The translations under genes and the position numbers were made by a program. This document shows, piece by piece, positions 22,293-30,685 of a stretch of 54,854 bases of DNA. Each line of letters begins with the position of its first letter. Position 1 is the stretch's first letter. The notes under the pieces were generated by a model. That model was not told where the DNA came from, did not search any database, and saw only the letters and a list, made by a program, of their open reading frames with translations. The DNA is from Luteipulveratus flavus (GTDB lineage Bacteria > Actinomycetota > Actinomycetes > Actinomycetales > Dermatophilaceae): NCBI RefSeq assembly GCF_029439465.1, contig NZ_JAROAV010000002.1, forward strand, positions 1 to 54,854. Reading direction: 5' to 3'.

Positions 22293-23567
22293 ATGCACAC
22301 CACCACCGAGCGGCCCACGGACCGCCGGATGTTCTGGACGTACTGGAGCGCGAGCGCGACCAGCAGCCTCGGGACGGCCGTCACCTCGATCGCGCTGCCG
22401 CTCACCGCGGTGCTGGTGCTGCACGCCACGCCCTTCCAGATGGGCCTGATCGCGGCGGCGAGCTTCGTCGCGTGGCTGGTCATCGGTCTGCCGTCGGGAG
22501 CGATCGTGCAGCGGCTGCCGCTGCGCGGCACCCAGGTCGCGATGGACCTCGCCCGCGCCGCCGCGATCGCGTCCGTCCCACTGGCGTGGTGGCTGGACGT
22601 GCTGACCCTCGGCCGGCTCATCGCGGTCGCCCTGATCATCTCGTTCGCCGACGTGGTCTTCGACGTCGCGAACTTCACCTTCCTGCCGCGGGTGGTCCCC
22701 AAGGAGGCGCTGCAGGCGCGCAACAGCCTGATGAGCGGCACCCACGCCGCGAGCCAGCTGGGTGGTCCGTCGGTGGGAGGCGTCGCCGTCCAGCTGCTCG
22801 GCGCGGTGCCGACCCTCCTGCTCGACGCGGTCAGCTACGTCGCGTCGGCCCTGCTCCTGCGCAGCCTCCCGGCCGTCCCGCACGAACCGCCGGCCGACAC
22901 GGCGTCCGTACGCGAGCGCATCCGGCAGGGCTGGGCGTTCGTGTCCCGGCACCCGGTCATGGGTCCGTGCATGTGGGACGCCACCGCCGCGAACTTCGTG
23001 TGCGGCGGGCAGATGGCGCTCTTCGCGATCTACCTCGTCCGCGAGATCGACGCCCCCGCCGGGTTGGTCGGGTTCCTGCTCGCTGCCGAGGGCGTGGGGT
23101 CACTCGTCGGCGCCGCCCTGGTCACCCCGCTCGTACGCCGGTTCGGCTCGGCCCGCATGTGCCTCGCCGGCTCGGCCGTCTCGGTGCTCGGGGCGTTCGT
23201 GATCCCGCTCGGGACGGGCGTCCCGGCATACGTCGCGTTCGCCCTGGGCAACGTCGTCTTCGCCCTCGGCGTGGTGGTGCTGAGCACGACCACCCGCACC
23301 TACCGGCAGGTCGCGACGCCGCCGGACCTGCTGTCGCGGGTCATGGCGACCGTCCGGTTCGTGTCGTGGGGCGCGATCCCGTTCGGCGGGCTGGCGGCCG
23401 GTCTGCTGGGCGAGTGGATCGGTGTGCGGGAGGCACTCTTCGTCCTCGCCGCCCTCACCGTCCTGTCGCCGCTCATCCTGCTGGCCAGCCCGGTGCGGCA
23501 CCTGCGCGACTTCCCCGAGGACGCCGAGCCGGTCAGAGCGAGGCGGCCAGCTCGGTCGCCTGCTTGA
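22293..23567 (+). CDS. MFS transporter
   Basis: 424 residues with about 12 membrane helices, MFS_1/MFS_3 type (opening FWTYWSASATSSLGTAVTSIALPLTAVLVL). The loop-2 motif is weak (GAIVQRLPLRG). GGGGAGG lies 5 nt before ATG 22293. Divergent from the HxlR-peroxiredoxin gene with a shared palindromic operator, so probably an exporter induced by the stress or thiol-reactive compound that the fusion senses. Its last 35 nt overlap the convergent reductase gene. Substrate unknown. Confidence 0.87.
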   Translation: MHTTTERPTDRRMFWTYWSASATSSLGTAVTSIALPLTAVLVLHATPFQMGLIAAASFVAWLVIGLPSGAIVQRLPLRGTQVAMDLARAAAIASVPLAWWLDVLTLGRLIAVALIISFADVVFDVANFTFLPRVVPKEALQARNSLMSGTHAASQLGGPSVGGVAVQLLGAVPTLLLDAVSYVASALLLRSLPAVPHEPPADTASVRERIRQGWAFVSRHPVMGPCMWDATAANFVCGGQMALFAIYLVREIDAPAGLVGFLLAAEGVGSLVGAALVTPLVRRFGSARMCLAGSAVSVLGAFVIPLGTGVPAYVAFALGNVVFALGVVVLSTTTRTYRQVATPPDLLSRVMATVRFVSWGAIPFGGLAAGLLGEWIGVREALFVLAALTVLSPLILLASPVRHLRDFPEDAEPVRARRPARSPA

Positions 23568-25542
23568 TCGCGCGCTTGGCGTCCAGCTCGGCAGCGACGT
23601 CGGCGCCACCGATCACGTGCCGACCCTCGGCCACCAGGTCGCGCACCGACTCCTGACCGGCACAGACGACGATCGTGTCGACGTCCAGCACGCGCTGCAC
23701 CGGCTCGGACTTCTCGTCCTTGCGGATGCTGATGTGCAGGCCGGCGTCGTCGATCCGGTCGTACGTCACGCCGCCGATCATCTCGACCTTGCCGTCCTTG
23801 AGCGTCTGGCAGTGCACCCAGCCGCTGGTCTTGCCCAGCCCCTTGCCGAGCGAGCTGGTCTTGCGCTGCAGCAGGTAGATCACTCGCCGCGGCTCCTCCG
23901 GCTGTTTGTCGGTGAGGCCGCCGACGGCGTCCGGGTCGTCCGTCACGCCCCACCGCTCCATCCAGTGGGAGAGCTTCTCGTCGGGGTCGTGCAGCAGGAA
24001 CTCACTCACGTCGAAGCCGATGCCACCGGCGCCGATGACCGCCACCCGGTGGCCGGCCTCGACCTCGCCGCGCAGCAGCGCGTCGTACGCCACGACCTTC
24101 GGGTGGTCGATGCCGGGGATGGACGGCAGGCGCGGGGCGACACCCGTCGCGAGGACCACCTCGTCGTACGCCGCGAGGTCGTCGGCCGACGCCGTGGTGG
24201 ACAACCGGACCTCGACGCCGAGCACCTCCATCCGCCGCGTGTAGTAGCGAACGGTCTCGCGGAACTCCTCCTTGCCGGGGATCCGCATGGCCAGCCGGAA
24301 CTGACCGCCGATCGCGTCGCGCGACTCGAAGACCGTGACCCGGTGACCGCGCTCGGCCAGCGACACCGCGGCGGCGAGCCCGGCCGGGCCGGCGCCGACC
24401 ACGGCGACCGACTTCGTCCGCTGCTGCGGCACCGGCAGCAGGACCAGCGAGGTCTCCCGGCCGGCCCGCGGGTTCACCAGGCAGGTCGCCCGCTGGTTGG
24501 CGAAGGTGTGGTCCAGGCAGGCCTGGTTGCAGGCGATGCACGTGTTGATCTCGTCCGCCCGACCCTGCTGCGCCTTGGCCGCGAAGTCGGGGTCGGCCAG
24601 CAGGGGGCGGGCCATCGAGATGAGGTCCGCCTTGCCCGAGGCGACCAGCTCGTCGCCGATCTCCGGGGTGTTGATCCGGTTGGAGGCCATCACCGGGATG
24701 CCGACCTGCGCCTTCAGCCGCGCGCTCCAGTCCGCGAACGCGGCCCGCGGCACGGAGGTGACGATGGTCGGGACCCGCGCCTCGTGCCAGCCGATGCCGG
24801 TGTTGAGCATGGACGCGCCGGCGGCCTCGATGCGCTGGGCGAGCTCGACCACCTCGGGCCAGGTCTGGCTGCGGTCGACGAGGTCCAGCAGCGAGATCCG
24901 GTAGTCGATGACGAAGTCGTCCCCGACCGCCTCGCGCGTCCGCCGGACGATCTCGACGGGGAACCGCATCCGTTTCTCCGCCGAACCGCCCCACGCGTCC
25001 GTCCGGTCGTTGGTGCGCGCGGCCAGGAACTGGTTGATCAGGTAGCCCTCGGAGCCCATGACCTCGATGCCGTCGTAGCCGGCCCGCCGGGCCAGCGTCG
25101 CGGCCCGGACGAAGGCGCCGACCGTACGCTCCACGCCGCGCGTGCTCAGGGCGCGCGGCTTGAACGGCGTGATCGGCGACTTGCGGCCGGACGCCGACCG
25201 GATGAGCGGCTGGTAGCCGTACCGGCCGGCGTGCAGCACCTGCAGCAGGATCCGGCCGTCGTGCTCGTGGACGGCGTCGGTGACCTGGCGGTGCTTGTCG
25301 GCGGCGTGACGCGTGCGCATCATCGAGCCGGCCGGCAGCAGCCAGCCCTCGACGTTCGGCGCGTACCCGCCGGTGATCATCATCGCGGTGCCGCCCTTCG
25401 CGCGCTCGGCGAAGTACGCGGCGAGCTCGGGCAGGTGCTTGGCGCGGTCCTCCAGCCCGGTGTGCATCGACCCCATGACGATGCGGTTGCGCAGGGTCAG
25501 GTGCCCCACCTGGAGCGGGGACAGCAGGTGCTCGTAGCTCAC
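23533..25542 (-). CDS. fadH: FAD/FMN/4Fe-4S NADPH-dependent 2,4-dienoyl-CoA reductase (OYE family)
   Basis: 669 residues in the FadH/trimethylamine-dehydrogenase layout: an N-terminal Old-Yellow-Enzyme TIM barrel binding FMN (1-325), an iron-sulfur site with C335, C338, C342 and C354 (C-x2-C-x3-C-x11-C), an FAD fold (VAVVGAGPAGLAAAVSLAERG) and an NADPH fold (VAVIGAGGIGFDVSEFL). It would reduce 2,4-dienoyl-CoA during unsaturated fatty-acid oxidation; other OYE-type enone reductions cannot be excluded. The GTG start at 25542 overlaps the PadR stop (GTGA) and has AGGAGA upstream. Cotranscribed with and presumably controlled by PadR. Confidence 0.85.
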   Translation of the reverse strand: MSYEHLLSPLQVGHLTLRNRIVMGSMHTGLEDRAKHLPELAAYFAERAKGGTAMMITGGYAPNVEGWLLPAGSMMRTRHAADKHRQVTDAVHEHDGRILLQVLHAGRYGYQPLIRSASGRKSPITPFKPRALSTRGVERTVGAFVRAATLARRAGYDGIEVMGSEGYLINQFLAARTNDRTDAWGGSAEKRMRFPVEIVRRTREAVGDDFVIDYRISLLDLVDRSQTWPEVVELAQRIEAAGASMLNTGIGWHEARVPTIVTSVPRAAFADWSARLKAQVGIPVMASNRINTPEIGDELVASGKADLISMARPLLADPDFAAKAQQGRADEINTCIACNQACLDHTFANQRATCLVNPRAGRETSLVLLPVPQQRTKSVAVVGAGPAGLAAAVSLAERGHRVTVFESRDAIGGQFRLAMRIPGKEEFRETVRYYTRRMEVLGVEVRLSTTASADDLAAYDEVVLATGVAPRLPSIPGIDHPKVVAYDALLRGEVEAGHRVAVIGAGGIGFDVSEFLLHDPDEKLSHWMERWGVTDDPDAVGGLTDKQPEEPRRVIYLLQRKTSSLGKGLGKTSGWVHCQTLKDGKVEMIGGVTYDRIDDAGLHISIRKDEKSEPVQRVLDVDTIVVCAGQESVRDLVAEGRHVIGGADVAAELDAKRAIKQATELAASL

Positions 25543-26123
25543 GACTTCTCCTGATCGGGTGATGCGGTCGGTGGGACGGTCGGGCGGGCCGGCGGCGCGA
25601 GATGGTCGAGCATCTCGTCGCACCAGTCGACGTACGTCCGCTCGGTGCGGATGCCGCCGCGTAGGACGAGGTAGACGGGCAGCTCATCGGCCGCCACGGC
25701 ACTCGGGTCGGGGTAGTCCCGCGCCGCGCTCGCCTCGTAGTGCGCGAGCTGCTCGGCGTGGTGGGCCCGCTGCCGCCGGATGTCCTCGATCACGGCGTCG
25801 CGGTCGCCGTGCGGCATACCGCGCACCTTCACGGCGAACGCGCTGCGCGGGCGCTCGGGCGGGGTGGGCGTCCGGGTCCAGGCGGCCAGCTCCTGGCGGC
25901 CGGCGTCGGTGAGGTCGTACACCTTGCGGTCCGGTCGGCCCGGGACGGAGGAGACCGTGGACGCGACCAGACCGTCGCCGTCCATCCGCGCCAGCGTCCG
26001 GTAGATCTGCTGGTGCGTCGCCTTCCAGAAGAAGCCGAGCGAGCGGTCGAAGCGGCGCGTCAGGTCGTACCCGCTCGCGGACCGCTCGGCGAGCGACACG
26101 AGGATCGCGTGCTCCAGGGACAT
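25539..26123 (-). CDS. PadR-family transcriptional regulator
   Basis: 194 residues. N-terminal PadR winged helix: EHAILVSLAERSASGYDLTRRFDRSLGFFWKATHQQIYRTLARMDGDGLV, with wing GRPDRKVYDLTDAGR. The C-terminal Vir_C-like helical domain contains the paired helices RQRAHHAEQLAHYEAS and LVLRGGIRTERTYVDWCDEML. First gene of a two-gene unit with the OYE/dienoyl-CoA reductase, with which it overlaps by 4 nt. It likely senses a lipid-derived or phenolic ligand. An inverted repeat overlapping its start codon is the likely operator. Confidence 0.9.
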   Translation of the reverse strand: MSLEHAILVSLAERSASGYDLTRRFDRSLGFFWKATHQQIYRTLARMDGDGLVASTVSSVPGRPDRKVYDLTDAGRQELAAWTRTPTPPERPRSAFAVKVRGMPHGDRDAVIEDIRRQRAHHAEQLAHYEASAARDYPDPSAVAADELPVYLVLRGGIRTERTYVDWCDEMLDHLAPPARPTVPPTASPDQEKS

Positions 26124-26152
26124 GCATCAAGTTTCATATGCGCGTTGGTGCA
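26123..26152. promoter_or_regulatory. putative PadR operator
   Basis: TGCATCAA (26123-26130) and TTGGTGCA (26145-26152) are inverted with 7 of 8 matches around an AT-rich spacer (GTTTCATATG). It abuts the PadR start codon. Confidence 0.45.
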
Positions 26153-26186
26153 CGTCAAGCGGTGTCGCCGTGTCGGCCCCGGCGCG

Positions 26187-26192
26187 TAGCGT
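26187..26192 (+). promoter_or_regulatory. leaderless -10 box for PCD-VOC gene
   Basis: TAGCGT, 7 nt (CCTGCCC), ATG 26200. Same geometry and hexamer as at 20806. Confidence 0.5.
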
Positions 26193-26199
26193 CCTGCCC

Positions 26200-26890
26200 A
26201 TGACCACGCGCCTGCCCGCCAGCCAGTTCGCCACGCTCGGTCTCGACGACTGGCGCTTCGTGTCCAACGCCCTCGAGGCGACCTTCCGGCTCGGCGACTA
26301 CACCGAGGCGGGCGCCTTCGCCGGACGGGTTGCCGCGGCCGCCGACGCCATGGACCACCACCCGGCGATCGACGTGCGCCACCCGGGCACCGTGCACATC
26401 GTCACGACCAGCCACGACGTCAACTGGGTGACCGAGCGCGACGTCGAGCTGGCCAGGACGATCAGCGAGCTGGCGATCGGCGCGTCCGTCGTCTCGCAGC
26501 CGCGCGCCGCCGCGACGGTCGAGATCGGCATCGACGCCGCCGACATCGACGCCGTCCGCCCCTTCTGGAAGGCACTGCTGGCGTACGAGGACAAGCCGGC
26601 CCGGGTCGAGGGCGACACCGTGCGAGCGATCCGGGACCCGCGCGGCATCGGGCCGGCCGTGTGGTTCCAGGAGCTCGACCCGGACTCCCCCGCGGCGTCC
26701 GCCGACCCCGCAGCGGCACAAGACCCACCTGGACGTGCTCGTGCCGCACGACGTCGCCGAGGACCGGGTCCGGCAGGCCGTCGACGCCGGCGGCCGCCTG
26801 GTCAGCGACGCGCGCGCGAAGGCGTTCTGGGTGCTCGCCGACCCCGAGGGCAACGAGGCGTGCATCTGCACCTGGCAGGACCGCGAGTAG
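26200..26890 (+). pseudogene. frameshifted pterin-carbinolamine-dehydratase/VOC fusion
   Basis: The N-terminal part (about 100 residues) is PCD/DCoH-like, with DHHPAIDVRHPGTVHIVTTSHDVNWVTERDVELA. A VOC (glyoxalase-like) domain follows. The frame from ATG 26200 holds to about 26690 (VWFQELDPDSP), then becomes an Arg/Ala/Pro-rich nonsense frame. The expected VOC end (HKTHLDVLVPHDVAEDRV ... EGNEACICTWQDRE) continues in the +1 frame from about 26692 to the TAG at 26888. A one-base insertion at or near the C5 run 26687-26691 explains it. Either a true frameshift or a sequencing error; the downstream part is otherwise intact, which favours error or very recent decay. Confidence 0.75.
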
Positions 26891-26893
26891 CGA

Positions 26894-27316
26894 CTACGCG
26901 CGTACGGCCTGCGCCGCCCGCTCCACGGCGCGCGCCAGGTCGCGTCGCGTCGTCGGCGACAGGTCGGCCAGCAGCTCGTCCTCCCGGCGGTGGATCTCGC
27001 GCTGCACCGCTCGCATCACGCGTCGACCCGCGACGGTGATCTCGATGGCGTTGGCCCGCCGGTCCGCGGCGCGCCGGCGCACCACCAGCGCGCTCTCCTC
27101 GAGCGCGTCCAGGTCGGCGACGATGCGGTTGCGGCTGTAGCCCAGGCGTGCGGCCAGGTCGTTCTGGGTCGACCCGGGCACGGCGTCGGCGCCGCGCAGG
27201 ATCGCGTACCGCCACATCGTCAGCCCCTGCGTGGCGGCGGCGGCGTCCTCGATGCGCCGCAGGGCCTTCGCGAGCGGGTGGACCGACGCGAGCAGGTCCT
27301 CCCGGGCAGCAGCCAT
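26894..27316 (-). CDS. MarR-family transcriptional regulator
   Basis: 140 residues: winged helix STQNDLAARLGYSRNRIVADLDALEESALVVRR with wing ADRRANAIEITVAGRR. Convergent with the PCD-VOC gene (3-nt gap) and divergent from the TIGR03086-type gene, with which it shares an AT-rich operator region. A TAGGAT box lies 6 nt before ATG 27316, so the mRNA may be almost leaderless. It probably controls itself and the divergent gene. Confidence 0.85.
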   Translation of the reverse strand: MAAAREDLLASVHPLAKALRRIEDAAAATQGLTMWRYAILRGADAVPGSTQNDLAARLGYSRNRIVADLDALEESALVVRRRAADRRANAIEITVAGRRVMRAVQREIHRREDELLADLSPTTRRDLARAVERAAQAVRA

Positions 27317-27347
27317 GTCGACATCCTAACCTTCATCACCCTCTGGC

Positions 27348-27380
27348 AATGATCATTACTTAGTGATTATCTGGTGATCA
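27348..27380. promoter_or_regulatory. AT-rich operator between MarR and TIGR03086 genes
   Basis: AATGATCATT (27348-27357) is a perfect 10-bp palindrome. A second TGATCA (27375-27380) overlaps the start codon of the downstream gene, 25 bp further on. Local base composition is far below the genome GC, typical of a MarR-bound promoter. Confidence 0.5.
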
Positions 27381-27967
27381 TGAGCCGCGACCTCAGACCC
27401 CTGCACCGCCGAGCGCTTCAGGCCGCCGGCGAGCGCGTACGCCGCGTGCGCGACGACGACCTGCTGCTGGCCACCCCGTGCGCCGGCTGGACGCTGGCCG
27501 ACCTGCTCGCGCACCTGATCGGCCAGCACCGCGGGTTCGCTGCAGCACTGCGGGACGGCACCGCCGCGCCCGAGGCGTACCGACCGGTCCCCTTCACCCA
27601 GGACGCGTGGGCCTCCTCCGTGGACGAGCTCACCGAGGCCTTCGCCGCCGCCGACCTGGACCGGCCGGTCCTGCAGGTCGAGCTGCACCCGACCCGGCCG
27701 CTGCCGGGCTCCTTCCTGCTCGGAGCGCAGCTGCTCGACACGGTCGTCCACACCTGGGACGTCGCCGCCTCGCTGGGCGAGTCGTACGTGCCACCGCCGG
27801 CCCACCAGCAGGTCGTCCTGGAGCTCGCCGAGCGGATCCCGGACGGAGCCGAGCGGCGGTCCGAGGGGGCCGCCTTCGCGCCCGCCCGGGCGGTGCCCGG
27901 CGACGGGTGGGACCGGGCGCTCGGCCTGCTCGGGCGCGACCCCGCCTTCGTCACCGCTGCGGGCTAG
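27380..27967 (+). CDS. TIGR03086-type DinB/mycothiol-dependent isomerase-like protein
   Basis: 195 residues of the DinB/MDMPI helical-bundle superfamily: N-terminal helix, then TPCAGWTLADLLAHLIGQHRGF, whose His supplies one metal ligand, and later LLDTVVHTWDVAASLG with further His residues. Members bind a divalent metal and many use mycothiol. The precise substrate is unknown. ATG 27380 (MSRDLRPLHRRAL) overlaps a TGATCA operator half; GTG 27374 is an alternative. The following hydrolase begins 10 nt after the stop, with its own promoter box overlapping this stop codon. Confidence 0.78.
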   Translation: MSRDLRPLHRRALQAAGERVRRVRDDDLLLATPCAGWTLADLLAHLIGQHRGFAAALRDGTAAPEAYRPVPFTQDAWASSVDELTEAFAAADLDRPVLQVELHPTRPLPGSFLLGAQLLDTVVHTWDVAASLGESYVPPPAHQQVVLELAERIPDGAERRSEGAAFAPARAVPGDGWDRALGLLGRDPAFVTAAG

Positions 27968-27970
27968 CCT
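27965..27970 (+). promoter_or_regulatory. leaderless -10 box for alpha/beta hydrolase
   Basis: TAGCCT, 7 nt (CTCGCCC), GTG 27978. The first three bases are also the stop codon of the preceding gene. Confidence 0.5.
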
Positions 27971-27977
27971 CTCGCCC

Positions 27978-28814
27978 GTGAGCGACTTCATCGCCGTCGG
28001 CGACTCGTTGGTCCACGTCGTCGAGCACGGTCCGGCGCGACCGCAGCACGGCACGATCGTGCTGCTGCACGGTTTCCCCTGCGACCACCGGCTGATGACC
28101 GGTGCGTTCGAGCCGGTGCTGTCCGCCCGGGAGGGCTGGCGCCGCCTCTACGTCGACCTCCCCGGACTCGGCCGCAGCGTCGCCGGCCCGAGCATCGACT
28201 CCACCGACGCGGTGCTGGCGGTGGTCCAGGAGCTCGTCGCGACGCTGGTGCCGGAGGGCCCGGTGCTGCTCGCCGGCGAGTCGTACGGCGGGTACCTCAC
28301 CCAGGGTCTGCTCGCCGCCGATCCCGGCCGGTACGCCGGGGTGTGCCTCGTCGCGCCGGGCGTGATCGCGCAGCGCGACCGGCGTACGGTGCCGCCCGCC
28401 GAGGTGCTGGTCCGCGACCCGGACGCCGTCGCGGACCTCACGCAGGAGGAGCGGGCCGAGCTCGACGAGTACGCCGTCGTCCAGGACGCCCGGGTCCTGC
28501 AGCGGATGCGCGAGGAGATCGAGGTCGCCGCCGCGGAGGCTGATGACGAGGCCGTGGCGCGCATCTCCGCGCGCTACACCGGCACGTTCGAGACGATGCC
28601 CGCCCCCTCGTACGACCGCCCGAGCCTGATGATCGCGGGCCGGCAGGACTCGGTGGTCGGCTACAGCGACCAGTGGCCGATGGTCGAGCGCTTCAGCCGG
28701 ATCACCTACGCCGTGCTGGACCGCGCCGGCCACAACGTCCATCTCGAGCAGGAGGTGCTGTTCAGCGCCCTGGTGCACGAGTGGCTCGACCGCGTGGAGG
28801 AGTGGCTCGACTGA
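27978..28814 (+). CDS. alpha/beta hydrolase
   Basis: 278 residues with the alpha/beta-hydrolase core: oxyanion-side LLHGFPCDHR, nucleophile elbow GESYGG (S102), acid D224 in GRQDSVVGY and H252 in AGHNVH. The cap domain is roughly 135-200. It is a soluble esterase/lipase or C-C hydrolase; substrate not predictable. The GTG start is supported by the TAGCCT box 7 nt upstream and by immediate homology (MSDFIAVGDSLVHVVEHG). A strong bidirectional hairpin follows the stop. Confidence 0.85.
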   Translation: MSDFIAVGDSLVHVVEHGPARPQHGTIVLLHGFPCDHRLMTGAFEPVLSAREGWRRLYVDLPGLGRSVAGPSIDSTDAVLAVVQELVATLVPEGPVLLAGESYGGYLTQGLLAADPGRYAGVCLVAPGVIAQRDRRTVPPAEVLVRDPDAVADLTQEERAELDEYAVVQDARVLQRMREEIEVAAAEADDEAVARISARYTGTFETMPAPSYDRPSLMIAGRQDSVVGYSDQWPMVERFSRITYAVLDRAGHNVHLEQEVLFSALVHEWLDRVEEWLD

Positions 28815-28832
28815 GTCGCCCCGCTCATCCGA

Positions 28833-28858
28833 CCGGCCGGCGCACCACCGCCGGCCGG
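28833..28858. terminator. bidirectional terminator hairpin
   Basis: CCGGCCGGCG, loop CACCAC, CGCCGGCCGG: 10 perfect GC pairs between the convergent hydrolase and oxidoreductase genes. Confidence 0.75.
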
Positions 28859-28863
28859 CCCCG

Positions 28864-29829
28864 TCAGAGCGCGATGACGTACTTTCCCGGAGCCCGACCG
28901 GAGGCGAGGGCGTCGTGGGCGACCCGTGCTTGGTCGAGCCCGTGGAGCACGGTGACGGCGCCGCGGACCTCGCCCTGGGCCATCGCGTCCAGGACCTCGG
29001 ACATCGCCGCACGGACGAGGTCGGGCCGCACGGCCGACAGCGCGTTCACGCTGAACCCGGCGAGGCCGACGTTCCGGGACATCAGCTCCGGATGGGTCGG
29101 CAGCGGCTCCGACGCCCCGCCCCCGGCGTTGCCGAACAGCACGACGACGCCGCCAGGTGCAGTCATCTCGACATCCTTGCCGAGGTGCTCGGTACCGAGC
29201 GGGTCCAGCACCAGGTCGAACCGTCGCGCACCGACCCGCTCCACGAGGTCCTGGCCCCGCACGTGCACCTCGTCGTACCCGGACGCCTCCGCGGCCTGGA
29301 CCCGACCCGGCGAGCCCACCGCTCCGACCAGCTCGACGACCCCGTGACGTGCGGCGAGCTGTGCGACCGCCTGAGCCACGCCTCCTGCCGCCGAGTGGAC
29401 CAGGACGCGTCCCCCGTCACGAGGGAGGCGACGGAGCAACAGCTGCGGCGTCGCCCAGGCGCCGGGCACGGTTGCAGCCAGCTCGTCCGACACCGAGGCC
29501 GGCGTCGGGACGACTAGCTGCGCCGGGACCACAACGAGACCCGCCAGGCCGTGCAGGTTCGTCAGCGCGACGACACGCGAGCCGACCGGTGGCGCCACGG
29601 CTCCTGGGCCCACCGAGCGCACGACGCCCGCGACCTCCAGCCCCGCGACCGCAGGCCACGCTGCCGCATACTCCGGGTCGCCGCGTCGGACCATCACGTC
29701 CTTGAAGTTGACGCCGGCGTGCGTCACCTCGATCAGGACCTCGCCCGGACCGGGAGTCGGATCCACCACGTCGGCGACCACGGTCGCGCTGCCGTCGGGT
29801 GCGGGCGCGGTGAACTGGAGCTGCTTCAT
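28864..29829 (-). CDS. zinc-type MDR alcohol dehydrogenase / NADPH:quinone oxidoreductase-like
   Basis: 321 residues of the medium-chain dehydrogenase/reductase family. GroES-like N-terminal domain (GEVLIEVTHAGVNFKDVMVRRGD...AVAGLEVAGVV) and a Rossmann domain with VLVHSAAGGVAQAVAQLAARHG (AxxGGVG-like nucleotide motif). The structural-zinc Cys cluster is absent, as in quinone oxidoreductases. It probably reduces quinones or enones with NADPH. ATG 29829 (MKQLQFTAPAPDG) has GGAAC upstream and lies 13 nt from an ArsR-type operator. Divergent from the ArsR gene, its likely regulator. Confidence 0.85.
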   Translation of the reverse strand: MKQLQFTAPAPDGSATVVADVVDPTPGPGEVLIEVTHAGVNFKDVMVRRGDPEYAAAWPAVAGLEVAGVVRSVGPGAVAPPVGSRVVALTNLHGLAGLVVVPAQLVVPTPASVSDELAATVPGAWATPQLLLRRLPRDGGRVLVHSAAGGVAQAVAQLAARHGVVELVGAVGSPGRVQAAEASGYDEVHVRGQDLVERVGARRFDLVLDPLGTEHLGKDVEMTAPGGVVVLFGNAGGGASEPLPTHPELMSRNVGLAGFSVNALSAVRPDLVRAAMSEVLDAMAQGEVRGAVTVLHGLDQARVAHDALASGRAPGKYVIAL

Positions 29830-29841
29830 CTCGGGAGTTCC

Positions 29842-29898
29842 TTCGATAGATGTCGAACAACCGAGATGGACGTTACTCTTACTTCGATGACTGTCAAA
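29842..29898. promoter_or_regulatory. ArsR operators, one over the arsR start codon
   Basis: TTCGA-N6-TCGAA (29842-29857, perfect) lies just before the oxidoreductase start. TTCGA-N6-TCAAA (29883-29898, one mismatch) spans the ATG of the ArsR gene. The centres are 41 bp apart, near four helical turns. Confidence 0.55.
29874..29879 (+). promoter_or_regulatory. leaderless -10 box for arsR
   Basis: TACTCT, 7 nt (TACTTCG), ATG 29887. The second operator overlaps the predicted transcription start. Confidence 0.5.
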
Positions 29899-30186
29899 CA
29901 AAGTGGAAGCACGGTCAGCGACGCGGACGCCGCCGTCCTCCACGCCCTCGGCGAGCCCAACCGGCTACGCATCGTCACGGTGCTGATCGCCGAGGGTGAG
30001 CGCGCGTGCGGCACGTTTCCCGTCACCGTGGGCGCGAGCACGCTGAGCCACCACTTCAAGATCCTCCGCGAGGCGAAGGTGATCGAGCAGCGGGCCGACG
30101 GCCAGCGCAAGGTGAATTCCCTGCACCCGGAGTTCCTCGCGCGGTTCGGCGGCCTCGTCGCCGACCTCAGCGCTCGCCGAGACTGA
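29887..30186 (+). CDS. ArsR-family transcriptional regulator
   Basis: 99 residues, winged helix: LHALGEPNRLRIVTVLIAEGERACGTFPVTVGASTLSHHFKILREAKVIEQRADGQRKVNSLHPEFL. One Cys at the ACGTF position, but no ELCVCD metal site, so it is likely a non-metal or redox-sensing member. ATG 29887 is favoured over ATG 29866 because TACTCT lies 7 nt upstream and the HTH alignment begins soon after. Divergent from the quinone-oxidoreductase-like gene; a pair of TTCGA-type dyads suggests coregulation. Overlaps the convergent GNAT gene by 20 nt. Confidence 0.87.
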   Translation: MTVKQSGSTVSDADAAVLHALGEPNRLRIVTVLIAEGERACGTFPVTVGASTLSHHFKILREAKVIEQRADGQRKVNSLHPEFLARFGGLVADLSARRD

Positions 30187-30643
30187 GCCGCATCGCGGGG
30201 AACGTCACCTCGCGGAAGCCGACCCGCTCGTACATCCCGCGCCCCTGGCCGGTCGCGAACAGCTCGGCACCCTCGGCGCCGGACTCCTCACGTACCCAGA
30301 CCATCAGCGCGTCGAACACCGCCTGCGCGTGCCCGTGACCGCGCGCGTGCGGCAGCGTGCAGACGTTGTGCACGAGCACCTGCCTGCCACCCGCAGCCCC
30401 GGGCGACGGCACGACGCGGCGCAGCGTCGCCATCGCCGAGGCCACCACCTCGCCGCCGACCTCGGCGACGAAGAGCGCGATGTCGGGTGAGTCCCAGGTC
30501 GCGTCGAACCACGCGGCGGCGGCCTCCCGCCACCGCTCGCCCTCCACGTCCGCCACGCCCATCGCCTCGAACATCGCCGCGCGCAGAGCCACGAAGGCGT
30601 CCCGGTCCGCTGCTCGCGCGCGACGCACCACTCGCTCACCCAA
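30167..30643 (-). CDS. GNAT-family N-acetyltransferase
   Basis: 158 residues of GNAT fold: VRRARAADRDAFVALRAAMF (strand 1/helix 1), VAEVGGEVVASAMATL, then LVHNVCTLPHARGHGHAQAVFDALMVW, where RGHGHA is the acetyl-CoA pyrophosphate loop, and the terminal GMYERVGF motif. Small-molecule or protein acceptor unknown. Start is a TTG at 30643, chosen because AGGAGGG lies 5-6 nt upstream and the fold begins at once; no ATG/GTG is better placed. Confidence 0.82.
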   Translation of the reverse strand: MGERVVRRARAADRDAFVALRAAMFEAMGVADVEGERWREAAAAWFDATWDSPDIALFVAEVGGEVVASAMATLRRVVPSPGAAGGRQVLVHNVCTLPHARGHGHAQAVFDALMVWVREESGAEGAELFATGQGRGMYERVGFREVTFPAMRLSLGER

Positions 30644-30685
30644 GGTGCCCTCCTGAGCGCCCGTGGACCTGATGCCTCCGCCGAG

